The notes under the pieces were generated by a model that worked only from the letters and a program-made list of their open reading frames with translations, searched no databases and had not been told where the DNA came from. This document shows, in pieces, positions 1 through 10,442 of a DNA stretch of 64,000 bases. The stretch is taken from contig OX335653.1 of NCBI GenBank assembly GCA_946894095.1, forward strand, positions 12,157,001 to 12,221,000, given 5' to 3'. Position numbers and translations under genes: made by a program. Numbering within the stretch: position 1 is the first letter of the stretch; the number at the start of each line of letters is the position of its first letter. The DNA comes from Incurvaria masculella (taxonomy: Eukaryota; Arthropoda; Insecta; Lepidoptera; Incurvariidae).

Positions 1-437
1 TAAAACGCCGCTCACGTACGCGCTCCGGACGAACGGCGTGCGATCGGCGCTATGTTCGCGGCTTATTCTTTACACGCTACAGGTTCTATGCCATGTAGAT
101 TCGGGTTATTCCTTTTTCATCACCGGCCAAATTTGTATGAAAAATTAGCTTTCTTGTATTTATTTTCCACATTCTTAATCCTAATATTAATGTAACAAAT
201 TATTTTTCTTTTTCGTCACCGGGGTAGGTGAAAGTATACTTGGCAGATAAAATCAACATGCGTGTTTCGTAATGAATATGGCCTTATTCTAATTACACTA
301 TTATGATATTTATGTTTGTTAAATCACTTGTTTCAATCACAGACATCGTAGGTATTGAAGTAATAATAGGTACATTAAATTTACTATTGGATTAAAATAA
401 TAAACACGTTCCCCCCCCCCCCCCCTTCATCTTAATT
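1..437. other. AT-rich DNA, no gene seen
   Basis: No coding signal on either strand. It contains a run of about 15 C residues at roughly 411-425, just before a GGAC-repeat element. Otherwise simple AT-rich sequence. Confidence 0.6.
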
Positions 438-612
438 ATTTTTTGATTTTACCTATTTGTTGTTATAGCGGCAATATAAATACACACTCTGTGAAAATTT
501 CAGCTGCCTACCTGTTACGGTTCATAAGATACAGCCCTGTGACAGACAGATGGACGGACGGACGGACGGACGGAGGCTTAGTAATAGGGTTCCGGTACGG
601 AACCCTAAAAAG
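438..612 (+). mobile_element. GGAC-repeat dispersed element, truncated copy
   Basis: This has the hallmarks of a family seen repeatedly in the window: a stretch reading TTGTTGTTATAGCGGCAA, a conserved block CAGCTGCCTACCTGTTACGG, ACAGCCCTGTGACAGACAGA, then a GGAC tetranucleotide array, and finally TAGTAATAGGGTTCCG followed by GGAACCCTAAAA. The 5' half of the element is missing. Other copies differ mainly in the length of the tetranucleotide array. It is non-coding; the transposition mechanism is not clear from sequence. Confidence 0.75.
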
Positions 613-897
613 GCCCTAATTTGAGTAAATCGCTAAATCAAAGAAATGCTGTTTGTTTATGTTTCACTTATTAAAAATACATTTACCGACCTTCATTAGC
701 ATACATAATTAAAGATTTTTCCATGATTAGGTACACGGATTTAACACAAATACACCTAATTGTGAAGAATCATTTCGTTTTTTCTTACGAAACTTATTCA
801 GTAATTTCCGATAAAAACTGCTCGACGTCAAAGTACCATTCAACAGCTTTACCATACTTGAACTGAATATTTGGTTCTTAGTATGTACACAGGTCGT

Positions 898-1171
898 CGT
901 TCTTAGGGTTCCGCACACAAAGGTCGTCAAATGGAGCCCTATTACTAAACCTCCGTTGTCTATCCGTCCGTCCGTCCGTCTGTCACAGGGCTGCATCTCA
1001 TGAACCGTACCTAATAGGTAGACAGTTTAAATTTTCACAGATTGTGTATTTCAATTGCTGCTTTAATAGCAAATAGTAAACACACAAGAAACGTGAATTA
1101 TTTGGGTCGAATCTTGTATAATGGTACGGAACCCTTCGTGTGCGAGTCCGACTCGCGCTTGACCAGTTTTT
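898..1171 (-). mobile_element. GGAC-repeat dispersed element, nearly complete copy
   Basis: Minus-strand copy: TTAGGGTTCCGCAC at the left, a TCCG array at about 965-980, CTGTCACAGGGCTG, and at the right the family's 5' end (GTGCGAGTCCGACTCGCGC then TTGACCAGTTTTTT). Overlapping open frames of 89-142 codons run through this repeat and I do not regard them as genes. Confidence 0.75.
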
Positions 1172-1786
1172 TCTTATTCCAGCGTCAACATTAGCCATCT
1201 TCAAGTTGCTAAGTTTTATTTCTCTCTGGATGACTCCAAGGGACTGCAAAAAATTTGGTATTATTTCGCCCATTAGCCGCATTAGTTGGTGGTGCCAAGC
1301 TTCTACCGAGTTTGTGGCTCTGTGGCGTTCTGCAGAACATGCCCATGCAAGCTGTATAAGACTGTTTGATAAAATAATCATTGAACAAAGTAGTTCCATC
1401 CGTATTTGGGCATGTCTGCATGACACAGAGCCAACCTTCAGTCACGAACTCTTCAAGGAGGCAAGCAAGTAAAATGAAAGTTGCAAAGCAAGTAAAACCC
1501 TCGTAATTGTGTTCTGTCAATTGGTTGCGTCGCCTATTTGCGCCGTTTTTATCATGTTCCAATAATTCTTAGTTGAACTGTACCTCCCATACTGTGAGTA
1601 CTGGGTGACGAAAAAGGAAATTAAAAACTCACCTTATTTTTAGGGTGACGAATGTGGAAATAAATGTGTTTAGCTTGTGACGTCACGATGACGAAAAAGG
1701 AATAACCCGTAGATTCTGCACAATTCGCGAATCTGTCGACGGATGGAAACATGAGAACATACCGTAGGGCAAACAAAAGTTGATTT
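1172..1786. other. Unassigned sequence
   Basis: Open frames of 110-142 codons on both strands here have no recognisable domain and run into the adjacent repeat. No gene is called. Confidence 0.5.
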
Positions 1787-1963
1787 AAGGAATGTGACAA
1801 GTATGTATGTATAATCGACCGTGAAGCAAGGACACATTAATTAAAGAAAGAGCTCTCTCTCTCTGCTCTGCTCTTTCATTAATGCAGAGCAGAGAGATAG
1901 CTTTTTGTTTAATTAATGTGTCCTTGCTCCACGGTCGATTATACATACATGTCACATTCCTTG
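1787..1963. mobile_element. Hairpin MITE with about 58-bp arms
   Basis: The left arm (about 1787-1846) beginning AAGGAATGTGACAAGTATG is the reverse complement, with few mismatches, of the right arm (about 1905-1963) ending CATGTCACATTCCTT. The loop holds a second nested palindrome built of CTCTCTGCTCTGCTC and GCAGAGCAGAGAG. There is no open frame. It could form one long hairpin. Classified as a MITE-like foldback on structure only. Confidence 0.75.
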
Positions 1964-2397
1964 GAATAAGCGACGAACCTGCTTAGTACGAAAAAGTATA
2001 TTTACTAAAGTTGATTTAATTATAAATGAATTTATTCATTTTTATTACTAATTTATAGTTATTTTATTTTATGTTAACTGTTTTTCTTAAAACTGTGTAT
2101 TATTTTGAATCATTATTCTCGTAGAAGTCGTGATAAAAACTGTTTTGGACGCGTAGAATGAGCCTCATAGCACGTGACAGGTTACGGCTCCGCACGTCGC
2201 CACTCGGACACAAAATATTTACTACACCAATCGCTCTTGCGTGGAGTTATCCACGCCAGTCCTGCACGGTATATTAAAATGTATTTTTTTTATGTATTCG
2301 CAATAATGTATTTGCTCATGCGAAAAAAAACTCGGTATTCAATTCAAATTGGATGAGAAACTTTGTGTTTGCAAGACCATTAACGGCATGATCTTTT

Positions 2398-2680
2398 TTA
2401 GGGTTCCGTACCCAAAGGGTGAAAACGGAACCCTATTAATAAGCCTCCGCTGTCCGCCCGTCCTTCCGTCTGTCCGTCCGTCTGTCACAGGGCTGTATCT
2501 CATGAACCGTAATAGGTAGGCAGCTGAAATGTTCACAGTGTTTATTTATTTTGCTGCTATAACAACAAATAGGTAAAATAAAAAATAAAAAATTAAAGGG
2601 GGTCCCATACAAAAAACGTGATTTTTTTGGGTTAAATATTGTACGATGGTACGGAACCTTGGCCGGTTTTTTTGCGCATT
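2398..2680 (-). mobile_element. GGAC-repeat dispersed element, minus copy
   Basis: Starts TTAGGGTTCCGTACCC, followed by a TCCG-type array (about 2450-2485), CTGTCACAGGGCTGTATC, CAGCTGAAATGTTCACAG, the poly(A/T)-rich middle, and ends GGTACGGAACCTTGGCCGG. Same family as 438-612 and 898-1171. Confidence 0.8.
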
Positions 2681-2984
2681 TGAAAAATTAGTTACGTATT
2701 CAAGTTAAACTGTAAGGGAAACTTTCAGTTCGGGAGACCTCCGGCCGCAACCCCTAGGAATCTTCGGTAATCCCTTGGGAATATTTATTAGTCTTTTCAG
2801 AATCATAGAAATCTCCCGTGGAATCTTTGGAAATAATCAGCAATCTTGGGTAATCTCCAGGGATCTTTGAAAAGTCCTTGCAAATCCTTAGAAATCTTGA
2901 AATCAAGTATTCCTGGTATTTTTTACTACTGGCAATCTTGGTGCACACTTTTCGCTCGAGTAACTGTCCCCTCGTCTTAGAGAA

Positions 2985-3258
2985 AGGCTAAAAGTTCTTA
3001 ATCTTCCCTCTCTGAAAATCCGGCGTCAGAGGAGACCTTATAGAAGCTTACAAGATACCTCATGACCGGGAAGTATTATCGCGCAAACCTTGTGAATCGC
3101 ATTTAAAAGGACACAGCTTGAAACTCAACTGCACGGAACAGAACACCAATGGTCGCAAACATGTATTAACAAACAGAGTTGTAGATATATGGAACAAGTT
3201 CCTCGAAGACTTAATTAATGCTACTTCAAAAATCGTCTGGACACTCAAAATTTAATCC
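2985..3258 (+). pseudogene. LINE ORF2 C-terminal remnant (CR1/L2-like)
   Basis: Conceptual translation on the plus strand, with frame changes and stops, keeps the order of landmarks usual at the C-terminus of CR1/L2-type reverse transcriptase proteins: LPSL, then RRQRRPYRSLQ (family RRxRGDLxxxYK), a polar stretch with KRTQLETQLH (family TRGHxxKL), a Trp-containing RVVDIWN-like segment, and a terminal NRLDT-like segment. It is 5'-truncated and decayed. Assignment is by motif order only. Confidence 0.55.
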
Positions 3259-3647
3259 ACTTAAACCAAGGAAAATATGACGTAGACATATATCACTGTA
3301 GATGTTAATCGATACCAGCATTTCCTATACTATTTAACAGCTGACCTCTAGGAGATCAACGATAAAAAAAAACAAGTCAACTCATTTAAGAGTTTAGTGC
3401 TTCATAACGATTCAGGTAGATCAACAAGGTAGCCATGAAGGAATACCTCGACCAAACTATTCACACTCTGTTGATGGACTGAATAATTATTCGACCAAAG
3501 TTGTAGTCGACCAGCAGTATTAGTGAGACCACTGTTAATGAGTTTTACCAGTGTTCTAAAATCGACCGCTGCAGTAACGGTGGATTAAACCTTCTTATCT
3601 AAGAAACGGTTTAGAAACCTCACAATTTATATGAAAAAGTCGTTTAA

Positions 3648-4189
3648 GGTGGCCCAACCCGCTCAACTCCCCATACAAACGGGGAAAGAAGATCACGCTC
3701 ATATTTCTTATCAGAGATCCCAAATTTTGCTCAAAAGAGCTTTATTTCATCGAAGTAGATGTCTGATGACCGTTGGCATTGTAAAATTGTGTTTGATTTC
3801 TAAGTTATAAGGTCCGAAAGTTCGAATTTTTCGCGCGTTTTATGCAATAACTTTGGTGGTTTATTACGCAATGATAAAGCAAGAAAATCTTAAAAAGATT
3901 AGTCATCAGACATAGCTTATTTAATCAAGATTTATAATCTATTTGGTTTTTGTTAGATTTTTGACTACAGCGGTCGTGGTTTACTTTTAGCTATAAGTTG
4001 TTTTGAAATCAAAATTTTCGTAAATCTTACCAAATCATACACTGTGCACATTATCTTTTTTGTGGACATGTTGTATCTTCCTCATCACGGAGCCTGTCTT
4101 TTTATTTGAAACAGAGAAGGTCCCAGAGCGCAACAGCACGGTTTTTTGCAGTGCCCGCGAATGAGTTAGTCCCGCCGGGTTGGGCCACC
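3648..4189. mobile_element. 542-bp TTAA-flanked MITE (copy 1)
   Basis: The element begins GGTGGCCCAACCCG and ends CGGGTTGGGCCACC, a perfect 14-bp terminal inverted repeat, and is flanked on both sides by TTAA (3644-3647 and 4190-4193). A second, diverged copy lies at about 56705-57252 in the same orientation. TTAA duplication is typical of piggyBac-type elements, so a non-autonomous piggyBac-like MITE is the simplest reading. The 68- and 77-codon frames at its right end are not genes. Confidence 0.8.
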
Positions 4190-4193
4190 TTAA

Positions 4194-5343
4194 CAACGAT
4201 GATCCCCGCCATAAAGACGCAAGTTTACATAGAACAGTCACACACGTTATCCTCGGGCTTTACACGACTTATATCGCTGATGGACGTAGTATTTAGAGCG
4301 CCACGCGCCGCCTACGAGCCGAGCATCAAACCTGTCTGAGCGGCTCCAAAAGCGGTACTTTATAGCCGCCGAGCCTGCGCCTACTTAACTCTTACAGAGC
4401 TGATAAACCCTCTGGTTTACGGCGATCCGGCGATGTGGACACAGACTAGGCTCCCATTGTGCTGGCAATCGCAGATCTCGATTTTGCTTCGCCCTGCTAG
4501 AATGTTGTTCCCTGTGAATATTATGTAGATTTTTATTTATTTATACCACATTCGTGGACACTAAACCACGCAGTCTTTCTCAGGGAAATTTCTCATTTTA
4601 AGCCCACTCTTTACTTCTTTGGTAAATAGCCTATATTATTTGGAAGAATCAAGTTTCACGTAGATACAAACTGTATCAGTATTGGGTAAGTGATTCTCAA
4701 GTTATAAGTCAAACAGATAGGCAGAGGTTGGTAATAGTTAATTACAATGTTAATTTGATTTCGAGGTAACAATAAGAAAAAATTACCATTTCCTCTAGAT
4801 TTTTTTAAATTAGCGATCGACTATATTTTAATTGTATGAAGTTTAAATGCACGACTACGGCTAACAGTGAAGCGAAGAGAGGAAGCCAATATCGACCAAT
4901 AATTACAATGTGCTTTAGTTTACAATTTAGTAAAATCAATTCCCGCTGCCTAAATTGTACATTATATATCGCGTTTAATTTTCACATCACGTATTAAGTT
5001 TCATTACGCACATTATTTACGAGTATAATGACCTCACCTCGTAACTTAACATAGACAAATTACTTGGTCGAGCGAGCAAAGAGACGGCTGTCTCACGTTG
5101 GTATAATAACGCTGGCTGATATTTAAATATATGCAGAAGAGATGGAATTTCATAAACATTAGGCGCGGATTATTGACGACTGGCTATCTCAACCAATAAC
5201 ACTTGCTTGTCATTCGCATGATTTATTAGAAAAGTCTATTCCGTGGGAAAAATAAATTGGTTCAAGCCTAGAACGTAAATTTGAATAATTAGCTAATATA
5301 CCTTTCGCCAGATAAGGAGGCAATAAAGATGTTTTGATAACTG
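4194..5343. other. Unassigned AT-rich sequence
   Basis: No gene, RNA or repeat family could be recognised on either strand. Confidence 0.5.
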
Positions 5344-5520
5344 AACATGGATAGCTAATATCACACCTACTGTCATATTGGCCCAATACACCTCTTGGGA
5401 AGTAGGTGCCGAGCCAGGACCTTCCATTGCACGGCTTCACTTAACTCGATGGAGAACACGGAACATTGCCGCTTAGACCATCATTCAATACGATGGTACC
5501 AACCCAGATGGGATCACTTA
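5344..5520 (-). mobile_element. SINE fragment, minus strand
   Basis: Carries the body blocks of the window's tRNA-derived SINE in reverse orientation: CATGGATAGCTAATATCAC, GCCCAATACACC, a diverged AGGTGCC..CCAGGACCTTCC, ACGGAACATTGCCGCTT, and CGATGGTACCAACCC. The tRNA-like head is missing. Confidence 0.7.
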
Positions 5521-6029
5521 GTGGTAAGCAAGATCTGCAAATTTACGTGAAATCCAAACCATAATCGACAAATTCCTTTGTCGCCTCAAATGACATGCAC
5601 GGAAATAAATGCAGTGGGATCCCGATCCCTCATCGTATTATTAAAATTACGTGTGTTTATATATTTACACTGGTATTATAAAGAATTTGAAGTCAATTTC
5701 ACTCTAAGCTCGACGTCAATATGCTCAAAAGAGGTCTCAAATTCGTTTCTAATACCTTTATAACGATATGGAAACACCCAACTGTACTGCTGAAAGTTGC
5801 AGAAAACTATATACATGAGCCCTCGGATTTATGAATACTTAATTATGTGGTTCTGATGCAGTTTTTATTGAATTTTTTTCAAAAGAATCGACGAGCTTAT
5901 TTCATACGGCTAGTTTTGGTGCCAAAATGATTTTGGATTGCTCTTTGATAAATAATCAAAGATTAGTCGAGAAACAAATTCTTAAACAGGATCTCGCTTC
6001 CTTACGATGAAAGGCACCGCCTGTTATTG
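5521..6029. other. Unassigned sequence
   Basis: No supportable feature was seen. Confidence 0.45.
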
Positions 6030-6270
6030 TTGGCCGGCTCGGAGTGATCGGACGGCGGGCGGGCGACGAGGTATCACGAATGGAAAGCGGCGGTTGCGAA
6101 GCGGGGAAAGGTGGGAGCGGGGGAGGCCGTTGCAACTGCGCCCGCGCATGCATATCATTATCGCTGCACTGCCTCGCCACATCTCGACCAGTTGCACACT
6201 CAGCTCAATTGTGCAGCTTCGCAACCCTCATTAACCTCGCGTGCAGGCCCCGGCCGCGCAGACGATCTTC
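6030..6270. other. GC/CpG-rich island
   Basis: A compact CpG-rich block in AT-rich surroundings, with overlapping short open frames on both strands, as expected from GC-rich DNA lacking stop codons. It could be the 5' region of an unrecognised gene. I see no start-exon or splice pair that I would defend. Confidence 0.4.
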
Positions 6271-6469
6271 ATTTATCCCCGGATGATAAAATGTTTAATC
6301 AAATGATTAAAACCTCTGCCCTTTCAGTTTCGATAATGCATCGGCGGTCTCCGTTTAAATTAAGTACAAATGAAGTGTTATTCATACGAAGGTGTTAAAA
6401 TTTATTATAATTGGCCTCGTGGCACAGCTGTTTACATAAAAGTGTGTGTTAGTAGGTAGAGAGTGGATA

Positions 6470-6787
6470 ATGGGTATCTGCACCAGTCGCCGATCGGCTC
6501 TGAACTCACCCGAGCGCCGCGCGCCGCCCGTCTCTAGCGAATTTACCCAAATACAGTTCGCACCAAACTTTATGGCCGATGTGAAGTTGACGCGTTTCGC
6601 AGCGCAGAGTCAGGGGCGCGTGCGCGCCGTAATCTACTCTGCGCAAACTGTAACACGGTGTGCATTCAGACCGACCAATTTGGTAGCCATAGTGGATGGA
6701 AAACATAAAATCCGGTTTGTCAGAATTACGGACCGAACTCTTACGGACAAGGGACTGGTTGGATACGACCTGGGAGCAGGTTTATAG
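6470..6787 (+). other. Possible small ORF beginning MGICTSRR (unassigned)
   Basis: An open frame of about 105 codons from an ATG near 6470; the longer reading of the same frame starts at 6446. It begins Met-Gly-Ile-Cys-Thr-Ser-Arg-Arg, which looks like an N-myristoylation/palmitoylation context, and is followed by a Pro/Arg-rich stretch. No family is recognised and there is no obvious splice donor inside. The region is GC-rich, so the frame may be open by chance. Unknown function, low confidence. Confidence 0.15.
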
Positions 6788-7159
6788 GTCTTACCAAATT
6801 ACATACGAATAACTTTTACCCGTGTTCAGGACGTGGTTTTTGGGTTACGTTTGCTTCTACATGTTGCTATACATGTGTCAATAAGGCCAGACCACTGAAT
6901 GTTCTTTTTTATGAAAAACCGGTATGGGTAGTTGTGCTGAGAAACCAATGTTGCTCATAAAAGCAAAAAATCCACCTCACCTTGCAAAACCACGCTCAGC
7001 TTGGCACCGCACAAGCGGATTTACTATAGAGCTTGTTTAAATTACGTTTGAAGACTTCCAAGTTGCAGGTTTAAAGAAAAAAGCCACCCGCCTGGCCTGA
7101 CGCACTGTGGTTATAGACTAACGGCAGTATCATGATTTGTCCCCGTCCCGTTCATGGAC

Positions 7160-7475
7160 TACTTTCTTGAGTTGGTTTAGTTAGTGCATTTCGTCACGAA
7201 TTCCATAGTTCCATGTAAAACTGCAGGTCCTCTTCCCCTAGGCAGGGTTCAGCCCACCTGAGTTCGTACCACCGGATCGGATGAAATTATAGCGGCAATA
7301 AATGTCAGTGTTTTCCATTCAGGTTAATGTAGCCGTGCTCATAAAGGGAAGGTCGTGGCATGACATCTACATAATTCCTTCGGGAAGGCGGGGTGTCAGA
7401 ATAACGTCAGGGCAGTAGATGTGGTATATATTAGCATACAATACATAATATAAAAAAAACATATTAGCCATCCAT
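7160..7475 (+). mobile_element. SINE copy, plus strand, head missing
   Basis: Contains GTGCATTTCGTCACGAAT, CCATGTAAAACTGCAGGTCC, CCCACCTGAGTTCGTACCA, GCGGCAATAAATG, AATGTAGCCGTGCTCATAAA and AATTCCTTCGGGAA, in the order of the full-length copies at 11829 and 36430. Confidence 0.75.
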
Positions 7476-7519
7476 GTCGAAACCTAAGCCCAGTGCAGCC
7501 TAAGAGCGGTAACTCAAAC

Positions 7520-7700
7520 GTAATATTCGCACCGATAATCGAAAGTGAGCGGGCAAGGTGCTCCGCTCCGTACGTGGCTGCGCCGCGTCGCGTGACATTT
7601 GCTTCGCCGCCCCTCCGTCGCACCGCGCGGCCCCCTCCCCGCCGCCGCCGCGCAGATACTATCGACGTGCAATTTATTGTTAATGCAAATTTAAATTATG
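7520..7700. other. GC-rich stretch
   Basis: CpG-rich sequence with runs such as CGCCGCCGCCGCGC. Open frames on both strands are short and unrecognised. No gene called. Confidence 0.3.
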
Positions 7701-7914
7701 CGCGTTTCGTAATAAAACAAGCGTGCACTTTGTTTTTTAAAGTTTTGAGGTGAATAAATTTCACTTTTTCTTGTTTGATCGCGAGGTCGATTAAATTGCT
7801 TCTGCGTGCTCGTAAATAATTAAATTTTAAAGGGTTTTCATTTATTTTATTGCGTACCTTATTCATTGCAACAAGGTTGAGGTACGGAATTAGTCATATT
7901 CCTTTTTGCATTGA

Positions 7915-8085
7915 ATCAACGATGGTCAAAGCGGCAATTTTTTTTTTCCGTGTTTTCCATCCAGTTCAATGTAGTCGGGAATTATAAGGGAGGTTGCATG
8001 GCATCTAGTTCCCACGTTGTTTATTGGGCTAATATAATGACAGTACGTGTGATATGAGCCATCCATGTCCACTTACATAAAATAA
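7915..8085 (+). mobile_element. SINE 3' half, plus strand
   Basis: Carries AAAGCGGCAATTTT, TTTTCCATCCAGTTCAATGTAG, a diverged middle, TATTGGGCTAATATAATGAC and GAGCCATCCATGTCC. Only the 3' half of the SINE remains. Confidence 0.75.
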
Positions 8086-8439
8086 CAATATTGAAGCATT
8101 CGTTCGAACATCGTGCCGTAAGTAATCGCGTTAATCGTAAACAAGGAAAATTACCTACATACTTCAAATTACTGAGAAAACAAAATGGCTGATACATGTG
8201 ATCGGTTTTCAGAAACAGTTTCAACGTTTACGTCAAAAGCAGGTTCCTCACTCGCCGGATTACGTTCACAATTCCTAGTATGTATTGTATTGTTGCGCAG
8301 TCAGCGGAGTGGTCTCGTTCCCGCGAGTGTAGGGCACCACCACGCGTGGGAAGTGGGAGCCAAGAGGTATGCGTGATATGGTATTACCATGGGATTACCA
8401 ATCACGCCGCATCGGCCAATCCCATTTAGGCGTCCATAG

Positions 8440-8600
8440 ATGTCAACTTCGGGTGCTCTATCATATTGTGGATTTCTTGTTACGAGGATAATGAGGCGAT
8501 CGAGTTCCATACAATGGCTCGTGCCTGATTCCTCACTCAAATTAAGAAATAGGTTTCTGATATTTTCCACCTTAAAAAAATTTACTGAGAGCTACGTATG
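8440..8600 (+). repeat. Left arm of a ~130-bp inverted pair
   Basis: Sequence including GATAATGAGGCGATCGAGTTCC, GGCTCGTGCCTGATTCCTCA and AAATTAAGAAATA is found again in inverted orientation at 9318-9470. The pair brackets the telomere-motif element at 8665-9297. Confidence 0.7.
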
Positions 8601-8664
8601 TACGTTTTGATTGTTTTGATAACTTATCTTATATCCAAGATATAAAGGTCTAAAGGTCCGTATG

Positions 8665-9297
8665 AAAAAAAAAATAACAAAAAAAATTACCGACTTTAAA
8701 GAAAAAGCACTAAAAAGTAAACAAAAATTTTCCATTTTTGTAGTTACGATTTCTGATATTTTTTGAGTCGGCGTCAGCCGGGCACGCGCTGCGCCAATCA
8801 AGAGAACCTAACCTAACCTAACCTAACCTAACCTAACCTAACCTTGGCTGACACCGACTCAAAAAATAACAGAAATCGTAACTACAAAAATGGAAATTAT
8901 TTTTTACTTTTTAGTGCTTTTTCTTTGAAGTCGGTTATTTTTTTTTGTTAATTTTTTTTATTTGTTTATTTTTAGTGAATCTGAAGTACACTTACTAATT
9001 TGTACACGTCCTTTCCAATAAAAAAAGAATCACTCAAATCGGTTGGCGTTATATTGAGTTATTCGTCCATTTGTCGCGCACATCTTAATACAAATTTAAG
9101 ACTTTCATGATTTTCTCATGGATATCATTGTCAGAACTATACCAAATTAAAATGGGACCACTTGGGAAGCACTAGCTATCATTTAAAAAAAAATATCATC
9201 AAAATCGGTTCACCCAGGCAAAAGTTATGAGGTAACAAACATAAAAAAAACATACAGACGAATTGATAACCTCCTCCTTTTTTGAAGTCGGTTAAAA
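8665..9297 (+). mobile_element. Hairpin element with (CCTAA)n loop, copy A
   Basis: A left arm containing ACCGACTTTAAAGAAAAAGC, TTTTTGTAGTTACGATTTC and TTTTTTGAGTCGGCGTCAGCC is mirrored by GGCTGACACCGACTCAAAAAA, GAAATCGTAACTACAAAAA and TTCTTTGAAGTCGGTTATTT. The loop at about 8807-8843 is six to seven perfect CCTAA units, the complement of the insect telomere motif TTAGG. A tail of about 330 bp follows, ending CTCCTTTTTTGAAGTCGGTTAAAA, so the element opens with ACCGACTT and closes with AAGTCGGT. Non-coding. Copies B and C lie at 41785-42366 and 42468-43124. Confidence 0.8.
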
Positions 9298-9317
9298 ATT
9301 TCAAAGAGCGTATCATG

Positions 9318-9470
9318 GATGTAAGTACATAGCTCTCAGTTGGTTTGTTGAATGTGCAATATATCAGAAAAATATTTCTTAATTTGAGTCAGGAATCAGG
9401 CACGAGCTACTGTATGGAACTCGATCACCTCATTATCCTCTTAACATACTCATATATGACATCATCAATA
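9318..9470 (-). repeat. Right arm of a ~130-bp inverted pair
   Basis: Reverse-complement counterpart of 8440-8600, seen in TTCTTAATTTGAGTCAGGAATCAGGCACGAGC and ATGGAACTCGATCACCTCATTATC. Together the two arms may be terminal inverted repeats of an older element into which the telomere-motif element inserted. Confidence 0.7.
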
Positions 9471-9479
9471 TAACACTAC

Positions 9480-9760
9480 AATTTCTACCACCGCTCTACG
9501 CGGAACATGCAGGCACCCATTCACTGTCGACATTCCAAAAATATTAACCAACCGATGCACTAGATCCTTTCTCTATAGGGTAGGTAAACTATGGAATGGA
9601 CCTTCTGCCGGGCTATTACCCCAAAATAAAACCTGGGGTCCTTCTAGCATGGGTTTGAAGAAAAACCTGGCCGGCCAGAATGGTTTCCGCAGCCCCCATG
9701 AAAGTTCGGAAGTCCATGGGAGTCGTCGGGCACCTCTTATGTGAGGCTCTGGCGTGCACC
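9480..9760 (+). pseudogene. LINE ORF2 C-terminal remnant
   Basis: Same family as the better preserved copy at 24500-24770. Shared landmarks are CATTCACTGTCGACATTCC, the arginine-rich segment before TATAGGGT.GGTAAACTATGGAATG (coding a GKLWN-type motif), the FP.K.NL-type segment, GGCCGGCC..AATGGTTTCCGCAGCCCCC and CATGGGAGTCGTCGGGCACC. Frame is not preserved. Clade not resolved. Confidence 0.6.
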
Positions 9761-9768
9761 AAAAAATA

Positions 9769-10048
9769 GGACCGTTTTACCTGAAATAAAACGGTTATTA
9801 TATACTTACCTTAGTAGAAGCTTATATATATTGAGATAGGCGACTCGATTTCCCGCTGTAGCAGTCATCTCTTTCTACCCATATAGCTCTGTCTCTTTCG
9901 CTCACACCTCCCACTACACCAGGTGCGCGAGGTAGCCGGTGGACCGAGATTGTTCGTCATTGTGTCGAAATATCACCAGGCAGAGATAAAAAGTAAGCTT
10001 CTACTAAGGTAAGTATATAATAACCGTTTTATTTCAGGTAAAACGGTC
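9769..10048. mobile_element. 280-bp MITE with ~55-bp near-perfect TIRs
   Basis: Left TIR 9769-9823 (GGACCGTTTTACCTGAAATA through AGTAGAAGCTTA) is the inverse of right TIR 9994-10048 (TAAGCTTCTACTAAGGTAAG through GTAAAACGGTCC). The TIR itself contains a small palindrome pairing ACCGTTTTA with TAAAACGGT. The central 170 bp recur, inverted and without TIRs, at 20695-20865. A second TIR fragment follows directly at 10050-10095. No open frame. Confidence 0.85.
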
Positions 10049-10099
10049 CTATTATTTACTTGACCGTTAGTAGAAGCTTATATATATTGAGACCTGTTT

Positions 10100-10440
10100 G
10101 TTATCGCCTGGTGTAAAGGATAACGCTAATGTGATAAACTCAATTAGGTACTATTACGGTAGTATACTATAATCAACAGGTAGATACTTAAGTATCTACA
10201 ATAAAACCAATGAATTAAAAACATGTGTGAGGTAAGAGACTACTTTAAAATAAATATCTCCTAGTAAATAAATGGGAGAACCATGTTAGTGATGGTAACA
10301 TGGTACCATACTTATCATTGCACCCAATGAAAATAAATAATTATGCTATTGGACTGTGTTAAAGTCAACGAACCGGTACAAAAAACATGTAAACATTCTT
10401 ACTAAGATTACTATTAGGTGAGGAAGTCATTACTTCTCAA
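10100..10440. other. Unassigned AT-rich sequence
   Basis: No gene or repeat recognised between the MITE and the DIRS-like recombinase remnant. Confidence 0.4.
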
Positions 10441-10442
10441 CA

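Noticed and set aside
727..1562. Overlapping frames of 89-142 codons on both strands
   Set aside because: They run through a GGAC-repeat element and its flank in several frames; no domains and no consistent codon pattern.
8807..8843. Chromosome-end telomere array
   Set aside because: Only six or seven TTAGG-type units, placed at the apex of a hairpin element that recurs twice elsewhere in the window; not a telomere.
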